Shown here in pieces: positions 6,741 to 13,483 of a DNA stretch of 13,504 bases. The notes under the pieces are model-generated. The model made no database searches. It saw only the letters and a program-made list of their open reading frames with translations, and was not told the origin of the DNA. The stretch spans positions 1 through 13,504 of the forward strand of contig CAKRNX010000052.1 in NCBI GenBank assembly GCA_934371475.1, read 5' to 3'. Every line of letters starts with the position of its first letter. Position 1 is the stretch's first letter. Position numbers and translations under genes: made by a program. The DNA comes from an uncultured Lachnospiraceae bacterium (GTDB lineage: Bacteria > Bacillota > Clostridia > Lachnospirales > Lachnospiraceae).

Positions 6741-6765
6741 AGAATAGGCGAAAAAGAATTATACT
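6737..6765 (+). promoter_or_regulatory. Predicted internal promoter upstream of mraY
   Basis: TTGAAG (6737-6742), overlapping the stop codon of the second PBP, and TATACT (6760-6765) are 17 bp apart, with four of six and five of six consensus matches. The predicted start near 6772 leaves a 31-base leader carrying the Shine-Dalgarno AGAGGTG (6792-6798) of mraY. It would allow mraY and later genes to be expressed when the upstream attenuator-like hairpin stops transcription. Confidence 0.55.
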
Positions 6766-6802
6766 TATTAACTAGAAAAATACGAGAGCAAAGAGGTGTG
6801 TT

Positions 6803-7789
6803 ATGTTAAATGAAACGTTAATAAAAGCGGATATTCTGATCCCGCTGTTTGTGGCATTTGCCATCAGCGTGGCGTTAAGTCCCATCGTGATTCCTTTCCT
6901 GACAAAGCTGAAGGTGGGACAGACGGAGAGGAAAGAAGGCGTTCAGTCTCATCTGAAGAAGGCAGGGACGCCTACGATGGGCGGTCTGATTATTCTGATC
7001 AGTATCCTTGTGACTTCCCTGTTCTTTATCGGGAAATATCCGAGAATTATCCCGGTGCTGTTTCTGACGCTGGGATTTGGGATCATCGGATTTCTGGATG
7101 ATTATCTGAAAGTGGTGCTGCGCCGGTCAGATGGACTGATGCCCAAGCAGAAAATGCTGGGTCAGATCATTGTGACCACGGTATTTGTTGTGTATATCTG
7201 GTTTATGGATAGTTCCTGTCTGGATCTGATCGTGCCTTTTACTCACGGATATGTACTTTCCGGGGATGTGGTGCGGATCATTGCGATCCCACTGGCTTAT
7301 TTTGTTGTGATCGGGACTGTGAATGGAGTGAACTTTACAGACGGTCTGGACGGTCTGGCTACAGGCGTGACGTCCATGGTGGCAGTGTTCTTTACGATTG
7401 CTTCTGTTGTGCTTGGCGGCGGGATCGAGCCGATGACTGCTGCAGTTCTCGGCGCGCTGCTGGGCTTCCTTCTGTTTAATGTACATCCAGCCAAAGTGTT
7501 TATGGGAGATACCGGATCACTGGCACTGGGCGGTTTTGTGGCAGGTGCGGCTTACATGATGCGGCTTCCGATTTTTATTCTGATTATCGGACTGATTTAT
7601 CTGGTAGAGGTACTCTCTGTGATGATTCAGGTCACTTATTTCAAAAAAACAGGTGGCAAGCGTTTCTTTAAGATGGCGCCGATCCATCATCATTTTGAAC
7701 TGTGCGGATGGTCAGAGACCAGGATTGTGACCGTGTTTACCGTGATCACGGCATTTTTATGTCTCATTGCGATGGTAGGCATACAGTAA
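6803..7789 (+). CDS. mraY: Phospho-N-acetylmuramoyl-pentapeptide-transferase MraY
   Basis: MraY is the integral membrane enzyme that transfers phospho-MurNAc-pentapeptide from UDP to undecaprenyl phosphate, making lipid I. The 328-residue protein is hydrophobic throughout, consistent with about ten membrane segments. It shows the family's catalytic signatures: the Asp pair FLDD (97-100), NFTDGLDGLATG (177-188), FMGDTGSLALGG (233-244) and the HHHFEL motif (295-300). The length is normal. The Shine-Dalgarno AGAGGTG lies four to five bases before ATG 6803. murE and murF, which often flank mraY, are absent here. Confidence 0.98.
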   Translation: MLNETLIKADILIPLFVAFAISVALSPIVIPFLTKLKVGQTERKEGVQSHLKKAGTPTMGGLIILISILVTSLFFIGKYPRIIPVLFLTLGFGIIGFLDDYLKVVLRRSDGLMPKQKMLGQIIVTTVFVVYIWFMDSSCLDLIVPFTHGYVLSGDVVRIIAIPLAYFVVIGTVNGVNFTDGLDGLATGVTSMVAVFFTIASVVLGGGIEPMTAAVLGALLGFLLFNVHPAKVFMGDTGSLALGGFVAGAAYMMRLPIFILIIGLIYLVEVLSVMIQVTYFKKTGGKRFFKMAPIHHHFELCGWSETRIVTVFTVITAFLCLIAMVGIQ

Positions 7790-7965
7790 AGGCGGCGGAA
7801 GAGTTCCAGTGACGAGGAGGACATCAGATGTGAGGTGATTCCCCTCTGATATAGCCTCCGGAAAGATTGCAGAGATGCACAGGTGATGTCATGCAGATGC
7901 ATGACGCGCCCTTCGCAGCAAAAATGCCGGGGCATTCCTGAAAGTGACAGAAAAGGAGCAGTAAT
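7790..7965 (+). other. 176-bp gap between mraY and murD with palindromes and short ORFs
   Basis: The gap contains an ATCAGA/TCTGAT inverted pair (7823-7850), a start-stop ATG-TGA behind a perfect AGGAGG (7815-7833), the 18-bp inverted repeat GTCATGCAGATGCATGAC (7888-7905), and an AATGCC-GG-GGCATT palindrome (7923-7936). The murD ribosome binding site AAGGAG lies at 7953-7958. No intrinsic terminator with a T run and no convincing promoter is seen. Confidence 0.55.
7891..7941 (+). CDS. Possible 16-residue leader ORF before murD
   Basis: The ORF reads MQMHDAPFAAKMPGHS and is preceded by AGGTG (7881-7885), five bases from its ATG. Its ribosome binding site, start codon and first codons fall within a block shared with the leader ORF upstream of the second PBP (SD, then GTCATG-N-AGA-N-GCATGAC), so both peptides begin M-x-x-H-D. 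This similarity is the only support beyond the ribosome binding site. No terminator with a T run follows. It may instead simply be a mobile or regulatory palindrome that happens to be open. Confidence 0.25.
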   Translation: MQMHDAPFAAKMPGHS

Positions 7966-9321
7966 ATGGACTTAAAAGATAAAAAAGTATTGGTATTTGG
8001 AACAGGTATCAGCGGGATCGGCGCTGCCGGTCTGCTGGAGAAAGTAGGCGCCTGCCCCGTCCTCTATGACGGAAATGACAAGCTGACAGAGGCGGATGTG
8101 CGGAAAAAACTTCCGGCATCAAGCAAAGCGGAGATTGTGATAGGATCCATGGAACCCGGTCTGCTGGCACAGATTGATCTTGCAGTGTTAAGCCCGGGTG
8201 TGCCGACGGATATTCCGGCGGTCAACGCAATCCGGGATGCCGGGATCCCGATCTGGGGCGAGGTAGAGCTGGCATACGAGAACAGCAGAGGAGATGTGCT
8301 GGCCATTACAGGCACAAACGGTAAGACGACGACAACAGCTCTGGTAGGAGAGATTATGAAGCATCACCAGGAGCATGTATTCGTGGTCGGGAATATCGGA
8401 AATCCCTATACGGAGGCGGCGCTGATGACAACGGATGATACTGTGGCAGTGGCTGAGATCAGCAGTTTTCAGCTGGAGACGATCGATCGTTTCCATCCAA
8501 GAGTCAGCGCGATCACAAACATTACGCCGGATCATCTGAATCGCCATCACACGATGGAAGAGTATATCCGGGTGAAAGAAAGCATTACAAAAAATCAGAC
8601 AGAAGATGATACCTGCGTGCTGAATTATGAAGACGAGGAACTTCGGCGCTTTGGAGAAGGGCTGCATACGAAAGTGATTTTTTTCAGTTCATTGCGGACT
8701 CTGGAGAAGGGGCTTTATCTGAATGGCGAAGTGATTGAGTATAACGACGGTGAAAACATTACGCAGATCTGTGATGTGAAGGAGTTAAATCTTTTAGGCC
8801 GTCATAATTATGAGAATGTCATGACAGCCGTGGGAATGACACTGGCTTACGGCGTGCCCTTGGAAGAGATCCGCTATGTACTGCAGCGCTTCCAGGCTGT
8901 AGAACATAGGATTGAATTTGTGGCAGAGAAAAACGGAGTTGTCTATTACAATGATTCCAAAGGAACCAATCCGGATGCGGCCATCAAAGGCATCCAGGCG
9001 ATGAACCGTCCCACGGTGCTGATTGGCGGAGGATATGACAAGGATTCTTCCTATGAAGAGTGGATCAGATCATTTGACGGCAAGGTAACGTACCTTGTAC
9101 TGGTCGGACAGACCAGGGAGAAGATCGCGGCAGCTGCAAGATCCTGCGGATTTGACCGGATTATTATGGCGGATACATTTGAGGAGGCGTTTGCGATCTG
9201 TGTGGAGAAAGCCTGCCCCGGCGATGCGGTGCTGCTGTCTCCGGCCTGCGCAAGTTGGGGAATGTTTCCCAATTATGAAGTGCGTGGCAGAGTATTCAAA
9301 GAATTGGTACATAAGCTGTAA
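7966..9321 (+). CDS. murD: UDP-N-acetylmuramoyl-L-alanine--D-glutamate ligase MurD
   Basis: MurD is the cytoplasmic ATP-dependent ligase that adds D-glutamate to UDP-MurNAc-L-Ala. The 451-residue product has a Rossmann-like N-terminal domain (GTGISGIGAAG near 12-22), the ATP-binding loop GTNGKTTT (116-123), the NITPDHLNRH segment (185-194), GRHNYENV (278-285), EHRIEFV (313-319) and the C-terminal-domain YNDSKGTNPDA (328-338) that distinguishes MurD from MurC, MurE and MurF. The length matches the family. AAGGAG lies seven bases before ATG 7966. It sits between mraY and ftsW, as in Bacillus. Confidence 0.98.
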   Translation: MDLKDKKVLVFGTGISGIGAAGLLEKVGACPVLYDGNDKLTEADVRKKLPASSKAEIVIGSMEPGLLAQIDLAVLSPGVPTDIPAVNAIRDAGIPIWGEVELAYENSRGDVLAITGTNGKTTTTALVGEIMKHHQEHVFVVGNIGNPYTEAALMTTDDTVAVAEISSFQLETIDRFHPRVSAITNITPDHLNRHHTMEEYIRVKESITKNQTEDDTCVLNYEDEELRRFGEGLHTKVIFFSSLRTLEKGLYLNGEVIEYNDGENITQICDVKELNLLGRHNYENVMTAVGMTLAYGVPLEEIRYVLQRFQAVEHRIEFVAEKNGVVYYNDSKGTNPDAAIKGIQAMNRPTVLIGGGYDKDSSYEEWIRSFDGKVTYLVLVGQTREKIAAAARSCGFDRIIMADTFEEAFAICVEKACPGDAVLLSPACASWGMFPNYEVRGRVFKELVHKL

Positions 9322-9327
9322 AAAGAA

Positions 9328-9336
9328 TGATATAAT
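9328..9336 (+). promoter_or_regulatory. Extended -10 promoter candidate before ftsW
   Basis: TGATATAAT (9328-9336) combines a perfect TATAAT with the upstream TGN extension. It lies seven bases after the murD stop and 33 bases before the ftsW start. No good -35 box is found at 16-18 bp; TTGGTA (9304-9309) is 21 bp away. Extended -10 promoters can work without a -35 box, so internal initiation is plausible but unproven. Confidence 0.45.
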
Positions 9337-9354
9337 AGAATGAATGGCAGATCT

Positions 9355-9361
9355 GAAGGAG
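9355..9361 (+). promoter_or_regulatory. Ribosome binding site fixing the TTG start of ftsW
   Basis: GAAGGAG lies seven bases before TTG 9369. No ATG or GTG with an equally good site exists nearby in this frame, so TTG is the likely start. Confidence 0.65.
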
Positions 9362-9368
9362 CGCTGGT

Positions 9369-10529
9369 TTGAACCTGGTCAGATATGTGAATGACGGCAG
9401 GATTTCTGATGGATACAGGAGAACACAGGCAGAGGGCAAAACGGAAGAAAAGCCGGAAATAAAGTGGCAGAAAGGTAAAGTGGATACAGTGCTGTTGCTG
9501 GCTGTTCTTTTCCTGACAGCGTTCGGGCTTGTGATGCTGTACAGCACCAGTACATACAATGGACGGGTGAGATTTCATGACGAGGCGTACTATCTGAAGA
9601 AACAGCTTTTTGCCACGGCTCTGGGACTGTTGTCAATGTATGTGGTATCCGGAATGGATTATCATATTCTGGTGCGGCTTGCTCTGCCTGGTTATCTGAT
9701 GTCTCTGGGGCTGTCGGGGCTGGTACTCGTTGCCGGAGAGACCTATAATGGTTCCAAGAGATGGATTTCCCTTGGGCCGCTGTCTTTTCAGCCGGCTGAG
9801 TTTGCCAAGCTGGCAGTGATTTTGCTGCTGGCACGGATTGTCAGCGAGAGGAAAAACAGCAGAAGCAGCGCTACGATTTTTATTGTCATGGGCGCGGTGC
9901 TGCCGATTGTGGCGCTGGTAGGCACCAATAACCTGAGTACGGCGATCATTATTCTGGGGATCGCCGTGATCATGATTTTTATTTCCAGTCCCAGATATGT
10001 TCCTTTTGTGTGGATCGGGCTGGCCGGAGCCGGACTGAGCGGTATTTTTCTGGGAATGGAGTCGTACCGCCTGGAGCGCCTGGCGGTATGGAGAGATCCG
10101 GAAAACTATGAGAAAGGTTTTCAGACGATTCAGGGGCTGTATGCAATCGGCTCAGGCGGGATTTTTGGAAAGGGCCTGGGCAATAGCCTTCAGAAACTGG
10201 GCTTTGTGCCGGAGGCGCAGAATGATATGATATTTTCTGTAATCTGCGAGGAGACCGGGCTTGCGGGAGCTGTGTTTCTGACAGGGATGTTCGGATTTTT
10301 GCTCTGGCGTTTTATGGCAGCCGCAGTGAGAGCCAGAGATCTGTTCGGGTCACTGCTGGCGGCAGGGATTATGGGACATATCGCGATACAGGTGATCTTG
10401 AATATTGCAGTAGTGACCAACACAATCCCCAATACTGGGATTACGCTTCCGTTTATCAGTTACGGCGGAACATCGGTGCTGTTTCTGCTGACAGAGATGG
10501 GGATTGCGCTGGCGGTCAGCAGGAGATAG
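9369..10529 (+). CDS. ftsW: FtsW/SpoVE-type SEDS peptidoglycan glycosyltransferase
   Basis: SEDS proteins polymerise lipid II into glycan strands together with a class B PBP. The 386-residue protein has a hydrophilic N-terminal tail (1-38) followed by about ten membrane segments. Family signatures are NGSKRWISLGPLSFQPAEFAK (127-147), the extracellular loop GFQTIQGLYAIGSGG (250-264), EAQNDMIFSVICEETGL (282-298) with the conserved Asp286 required for polymerase activity in this family, and PFISYGG (361-367). The start is TTG with a good GAAGGAG site. Position after murD corresponds to Bacillus spoVE; from sequence alone a vegetative FtsW and a sporulation SpoVE cannot be separated. murG, which often follows, is absent. 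Confidence 0.95.
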   Translation: MNLVRYVNDGRISDGYRRTQAEGKTEEKPEIKWQKGKVDTVLLLAVLFLTAFGLVMLYSTSTYNGRVRFHDEAYYLKKQLFATALGLLSMYVVSGMDYHILVRLALPGYLMSLGLSGLVLVAGETYNGSKRWISLGPLSFQPAEFAKLAVILLLARIVSERKNSRSSATIFIVMGAVLPIVALVGTNNLSTAIIILGIAVIMIFISSPRYVPFVWIGLAGAGLSGIFLGMESYRLERLAVWRDPENYEKGFQTIQGLYAIGSGGIFGKGLGNSLQKLGFVPEAQNDMIFSVICEETGLAGAVFLTGMFGFLLWRFMAAAVRARDLFGSLLAAGIMGHIAIQVILNIAVVTNTIPNTGITLPFISYGGTSVLFLLTEMGIALAVSRR

Positions 10530-10535
10530 AATAAT

Positions 10536-10679
10536 AAATTTGAAGATCTGCCCACGAAATGTGTGACAGGAGAATGTTCCGGGCGTTAAGCCGCAGATCT
10601 GCTTGCCTCCGCAATTAAAAGCAGATCTTTTCAAATTTATTTGAAAAGATCTGTTCCCAAATGTATGGACGCCCGGAAC
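10536..10679 (+). repeat. Nested inverted and direct repeat element between ftsW and murA
   Basis: A perfect 15-bp palindrome arm CAGATCTTTTCAAAT (10622-10636) pairs with its complement at 10639-10653 around a two-base centre. The same 5' arm can also pair with AAATTTGAAGATCTGC (10536-10551), leaving two bulged T residues, so two foldings are mutually exclusive. An outer 11-bp pair, GTTCCGGGCGT (10576-10586) with ACGCCCGGAAC (10669-10679), encloses the hairpin and a GCAGATCTGC palindrome (10592-10601). The stretches at 10538-10567 and 10639-10670 are also imperfect direct repeats. No T run follows, so it is not a normal terminator. Its role is unknown: RNA switch, protein site or small mobile repeat. 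Confidence 0.7.
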
Positions 10680-10688
10680 CGGTGGTGC

Positions 10689-10709
10689 ATATCTTAATAT
10701 ATAAGATAT
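10689..10709 (+). repeat. Short AT-rich hairpin just before the murA ribosome binding site
   Basis: ATATCTTA (10689-10696) pairs perfectly with TAAGATAT (10702-10709) around ATATA. It ends six bases before the GGAGG of murA, close enough to influence ribosome access, but it does not itself contain the site. Confidence 0.5.
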
Positions 10710-10715
10710 CCCGGC

Positions 10716-10720
10716 GGAGG
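10716..10720 (+). promoter_or_regulatory. Ribosome binding site deciding the murA start
   Basis: GGAGG ends only one base before TTG 10722 but seven bases before the in-frame TTG 10728, so 10728 is the better start. No ATG is available in the conserved N-terminal region. Confidence 0.6.
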
Positions 10721-10727
10721 TTTGGGC

Positions 10728-11981
10728 TTGGAATGTGTGGAGATTTGCGGCGGGAAGCCTCTTGACGGATGCGTCAGGATACAGGGGTCGAAGAATGCGG
10801 TTTTGCCAATGATGGCGGGATGCATCCTCCATGATGGGATCAGCCGGATTGAGGGCTGCCCCAGAATTCGGGATGTAGAGGATATGGTAGTGCTGCTGGC
10901 GGCACTGGGGTGCAGGGTATGGTGGGAAGGATCCTGCCTGACGGTGGATGCTTCGGATGTAAACGGATGGAAGCTGCCGAGAGAAGCAGCATCCCGCATG
11001 AGATCTTCCGTATTGTTTCTGGGAGCACTTCTTGGAAGAATGGGAAAAGCAGAACTTCCCTATCCGGGCGGATGTGTGCTGGGCAGCAGGCCGGTGGATC
11101 TGCATATCCAGGCTATGCGTGCGATGGGAGCGCAGATCGGGGAAGAAAAAGACTGTCTGATGGCATCGGCATCATCCCTGAACGGATGTGAATTTTGCCT
11201 GCGGTTCCCAAGCGTGGGTGCAACGGAAAATCTGCTGCTGGCGGCGGTGACAGCCAGCGGAAAGACAGTAATCCATAATGCGGCCAGAGAACCGGAGATT
11301 GAGCAGCTGTGCCTGTTCCTGACAGAAAAAGGTGCGCGGATCAGACAGAAACGGGCGGGAACGATCGAAGTGGAAGGCGTAAAGCGCCTGCATGATTCGC
11401 TGCATCATCTGATGCCGGATCGGATTGTAGCGGGTACGTATCTGATAGGTGCTGCAGTGACCGGAGGCCGGATAGAGCTGGAACGCTTTCCGGCAGAACA
11501 TATGCAGGCTGTGACGGAGACACTGGCGGCCACGGGAATAAGCCTGCAGTGGACAAAAGACAGGCTGATGGCAGACTGTCGGGGAGAGCGGAAGGGGATT
11601 GATTTTCTGGAGACAGCACCCTATCCCGGATTCCCTACAGATCTTCAGTCGCCGATGGTAACGCTTCTTTCTGTGAGTGAAGGATGCTGTCGGGTCAGGG
11701 AGAATATTTTCGAATCCCGCTTCAAAACGGTTAGCCAGCTGCAGAAAATGGGTGCAAAGATTATTTCAGACGGAAAAGATATTTTGATTGAAGGGACAGG
11801 ACAGCTGCACGGCGCGGAGGTCTGTGCGGAAGAACTGAGGGGAGCGGCTGCACTGTTTCTTGCCGGTCTGAATGCATCAGGTCGGACCAGGATTCGGGGA
11901 TGCTGTTATGCAGAGAGAGGATACGAAAACATCTGCAATGATTTCAGAAAGCTGGGTGCAGAAATCCAGATAATTGAATAA
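10728..11981 (+). CDS. murA: UDP-N-acetylglucosamine 1-carboxyvinyltransferase MurA
   Basis: MurA transfers enolpyruvate from PEP to UDP-GlcNAc in the cytoplasm, the first committed step of peptidoglycan synthesis and the target of fosfomycin. From TTG 10728 the protein has 417 residues, the usual size. It shows RIQGSKNAVLP near the N-terminus (with the conserved Lys22-Asn23), the catalytic loop PGGCVLGSRPVDLHI with the active-site Cys at residue 116, PGFPTDLQSP with the conserved Asp305, and the C-terminal ERGYENICNDFRKLGAEI. Cys rather than Asp at position 116 predicts the fosfomycin-sensitive form. It is unusually cysteine-rich (19 by my count over 419 codons). It occupies the place where Bacillus has murB. 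Other Bacillota often have two murA copies; this is one. Confidence 0.95.
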   Translation: MECVEICGGKPLDGCVRIQGSKNAVLPMMAGCILHDGISRIEGCPRIRDVEDMVVLLAALGCRVWWEGSCLTVDASDVNGWKLPREAASRMRSSVLFLGALLGRMGKAELPYPGGCVLGSRPVDLHIQAMRAMGAQIGEEKDCLMASASSLNGCEFCLRFPSVGATENLLLAAVTASGKTVIHNAAREPEIEQLCLFLTEKGARIRQKRAGTIEVEGVKRLHDSLHHLMPDRIVAGTYLIGAAVTGGRIELERFPAEHMQAVTETLAATGISLQWTKDRLMADCRGERKGIDFLETAPYPGFPTDLQSPMVTLLSVSEGCCRVRENIFESRFKTVSQLQKMGAKIISDGKDILIEGTGQLHGAEVCAEELRGAAALFLAGLNASGRTRIRGCCYAERGYENICNDFRKLGAEIQIIE

Positions 11982-11996
11982 TCGTATCGTGCAGAC

Positions 11997-12107
11997 TGCG
12001 CAGCTCGCAGAGAAGAAACAGGCTGCTAGCGCAGCCTGCTCGCGTGCGGAACAAAAGCTGTGCTGCCAAAGTTGCAGCCCACGGGGGGTGAGAAGCACAC
12101 TTTTGTT
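11997..12107 (+). repeat. 111-bp direct repeat, copy 1
   Basis: It begins TGCGCAGCTCGCAGAG and ends CACACTTTTGTT. It contains a perfect hairpin CAGGCTGC-TAGC-GCAGCCTG, and a longer stem in which AACAAAAG plus TGTGCT (12050-12064) pairs with AGCACA plus CTTTTGTT (12094-12107), with one bulged base. A T run continues past the end of this copy, giving it a terminator-like look. It differs from copy 2 at five positions by eye. Confidence 0.9.
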
Positions 12108-12108
12108 T

Positions 12109-12135
12109 TTTCACAGGAAATTGCGTCCTGTGAAA
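12109..12135 (+). repeat. Hairpin between the two 111-bp repeats
   Basis: TTTCACAGGA (12109-12118) pairs perfectly with TCCTGTGAAA (12126-12135) around a seven-base AATTGCG loop. It is followed by CAAAAAG, not a T run. Together with the flanking repeats it gives a repeat-hairpin-repeat composite. Confidence 0.75.
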
Positions 12136-12154
12136 CAAAAAGCCTCCGGCGAGA

Positions 12155-12265
12155 TGCGCAGCTCGCAGAGAAGAAACAGGCTGCTAGCGCAGCCTGCTCG
12201 CGCGCGGAACAAAAGTTGTGCTGCCAAAGTTGTAGCCCACGGGGGATGCGAAGCACACTTTTGTT
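12155..12265 (+). repeat. 111-bp direct repeat, copy 2
   Basis: It is the same length as copy 1 and about 95 percent identical, with both internal stems retained. Two of the five differences fall in stem arms: the C/T next to the bulge and the T/C in the CTCGCG(T/C)GCGG segment. It ends 78 bp before divIB and is not followed by a T run. Confidence 0.9.
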
Positions 12266-12343
12266 CAAGATAAAATGACAGACGGAAAGCGGGATGACCG
12301 ACAGGGAGCTCGCGGCAGGCTTGAATAACAGGAGATAAGGCAT

Positions 12344-13483
12344 ATGGGAATAAAAAGAAGAAAACACCGCATCACGCGGATACGTGTGACGCTGATAGCT
12401 GTTCTTGCGCTGGTTATTGCAGCGGCAGTTCTGCTGGGCGTTTTCCGTATTCACACAGTGGAAGTATCAGGAAATGAACGTTATACGGCAGAGACAATAC
12501 AGGCAGATCTGATTCACGATTTCTGGACGCAGAATACGCTGTATTTTGCATGGAAATACCGGAATGCAGGGGCATCTTCCAGAACGCCTTATCTTGACAG
12601 CGTACAGGTGAAGCTGATATCTCCGGGCAGGGTGAGGATCATTGTGAAAGAAAAAAAGATTATCGGCGGCGTGCAGTACGCAGGAAATAATGTCTACTTT
12701 GATGAGTCCGGTACCGTGCTCGAAATTTCTGATAAAAAATATGACTCAGTTCCCATGTTCAGCGGCATTACGATGGAGGAACCCATACTTTATCAGAAGC
12801 TGCTGCTGGGAAATGGCAGTGACGCCGATAATGCGACACTGCGGAGCGCAATAAAAAATATCGCGCTGCTGCTGATTGGGGCGGAACTGATCCCAGATAA
12901 TATTTCATTTGACGAAGACCAGAATATTACACTGACAGTGGGAACTGTAGAGGTAAAGCTGGGAAAAAATGATTATATGGAAGCAAAAGTGGCGAATCTG
13001 GCGGCGATCTATCCGCAGGTAGCATCTCAGACAGGAACGCTGAATCTGGAAGAATTTACCGGAAAAAATGAGCCGATTACCTTTAAGCCTTCGGAGAATG
13101 CTCAGACGCCGGAGACAGAAACGGACAGCACAGAGAGCGATACGCAGGAAGCTGACGCACAAGGGGATCAGAGCAGTGCAGGCAGCAGCAGTGATAATAC
13201 AGATCCTTCCGATGTGCAGAGTGGAGAAGACGGTTCGGGTACGCAGAGTGACGGCAGTCAGGAGGATGGTACGACGAATGTAACCGGAGAGGTAACGGGA
13301 ATTGACGGATTTATGGTCTTTGATTCTTCCGGAACACTGCGCTATGATGCACGTGTAATCAATGGTCAGGTAGTGGACGGAGATGGAAATGTGATTGACG
13401 GCTGCTACGTGAATGATGACGGAAATGTAGTAGATGCTTACTGGAATGTGATTGATCCGCAGACCGGACAGTTGGCTCAGTAA
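12344..13483 (+). CDS. ftsQ: Cell division protein DivIB/FtsQ with acidic linker and C-terminal repeat module
   Basis: DivIB/FtsQ is a bitopic divisome protein that binds FtsL and DivIC and controls septal wall synthesis. The 379-residue product has a basic N-terminus (KRRKHR), one membrane segment (about 14-36), a POTRA domain beginning IHTVEVSGNERYT (36-48) and the beta domain (about 105-240). A Ser/Thr/Asp/Gln/Glu-rich disordered linker (about 249-316) follows, and the C-terminal module (326-371) contains DGCYVNDDGNVVDAYWNV. The linker and module are additional to the core family. The module closely matches the tail of the first PBP in this window. The Shine-Dalgarno AGGAG lies nine bases before ATG 12344. 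Identification rests on POTRA-like sequence, topology and position in the dcw cluster. Confidence 0.9.
   Translation: MGIKRRKHRITRIRVTLIAVLALVIAAAVLLGVFRIHTVEVSGNERYTAETIQADLIHDFWTQNTLYFAWKYRNAGASSRTPYLDSVQVKLISPGRVRIIVKEKKIIGGVQYAGNNVYFDESGTVLEISDKKYDSVPMFSGITMEEPILYQKLLLGNGSDADNATLRSAIKNIALLLIGAELIPDNISFDEDQNITLTVGTVEVKLGKNDYMEAKVANLAAIYPQVASQTGTLNLEEFTGKNEPITFKPSENAQTPETETDSTESDTQEADAQGDQSSAGSSSDNTDPSDVQSGEDGSGTQSDGSQEDGTTNVTGEVTGIDGFMVFDSSGTLRYDARVINGQVVDGDGNVIDGCYVNDDGNVVDAYWNVIDPQTGQLAQ

Larger units (their letters stand above)
11982..12343 (+). other. 362-bp gap between murA and divIB filled by two repeats and a hairpin
   Basis: This stretch holds no gene that I believe. It contains two 111-bp repeats (11997-12107 and 12155-12265), a hairpin between them, and about 78 bp of unique sequence ending in the divIB Shine-Dalgarno AGGAG (12330-12334). 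Short ORFs on both strands across it follow the repeat units and have no recognisable protein features. No good promoter for divIB is seen. Confidence 0.7.

Noticed and set aside
6358..6747. 129-codon + strand frame within the end of the second PBP
   Set aside because: It is out of frame with the transpeptidase domain, Arg-rich, and has no independent ribosome binding site or motif.
10622..10653. Intrinsic terminator of ftsW
   Set aside because: The 15-bp palindrome is strong but is followed by TTCCC, not a T run, and its centre has only two bases.
10698..10706. Promoter -10 box TATAAG before murA
   Set aside because: No -35 element stands at a suitable distance, and the sequence is explained as part of the ATATCTTA/TAAGATAT hairpin.
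10350..11105. 251-codon open frame on the minus strand
   Set aside because: It overlaps the end of ftsW, the repeat-rich gap and the start of murA, all well supported on the + strand, and its product has no domain.
11997..12265. CRISPR array
   Set aside because: Only two copies exist, each is 111 bp with internal hairpins, and the single 47-bp spacer is itself a hairpin. No cas genes are seen.
11974..12454. Open frames on both strands across the 111-bp repeats
   Set aside because: They follow the repeated unit and its palindromes, have repetitive low-quality protein sequence, and lack good ribosome binding sites.
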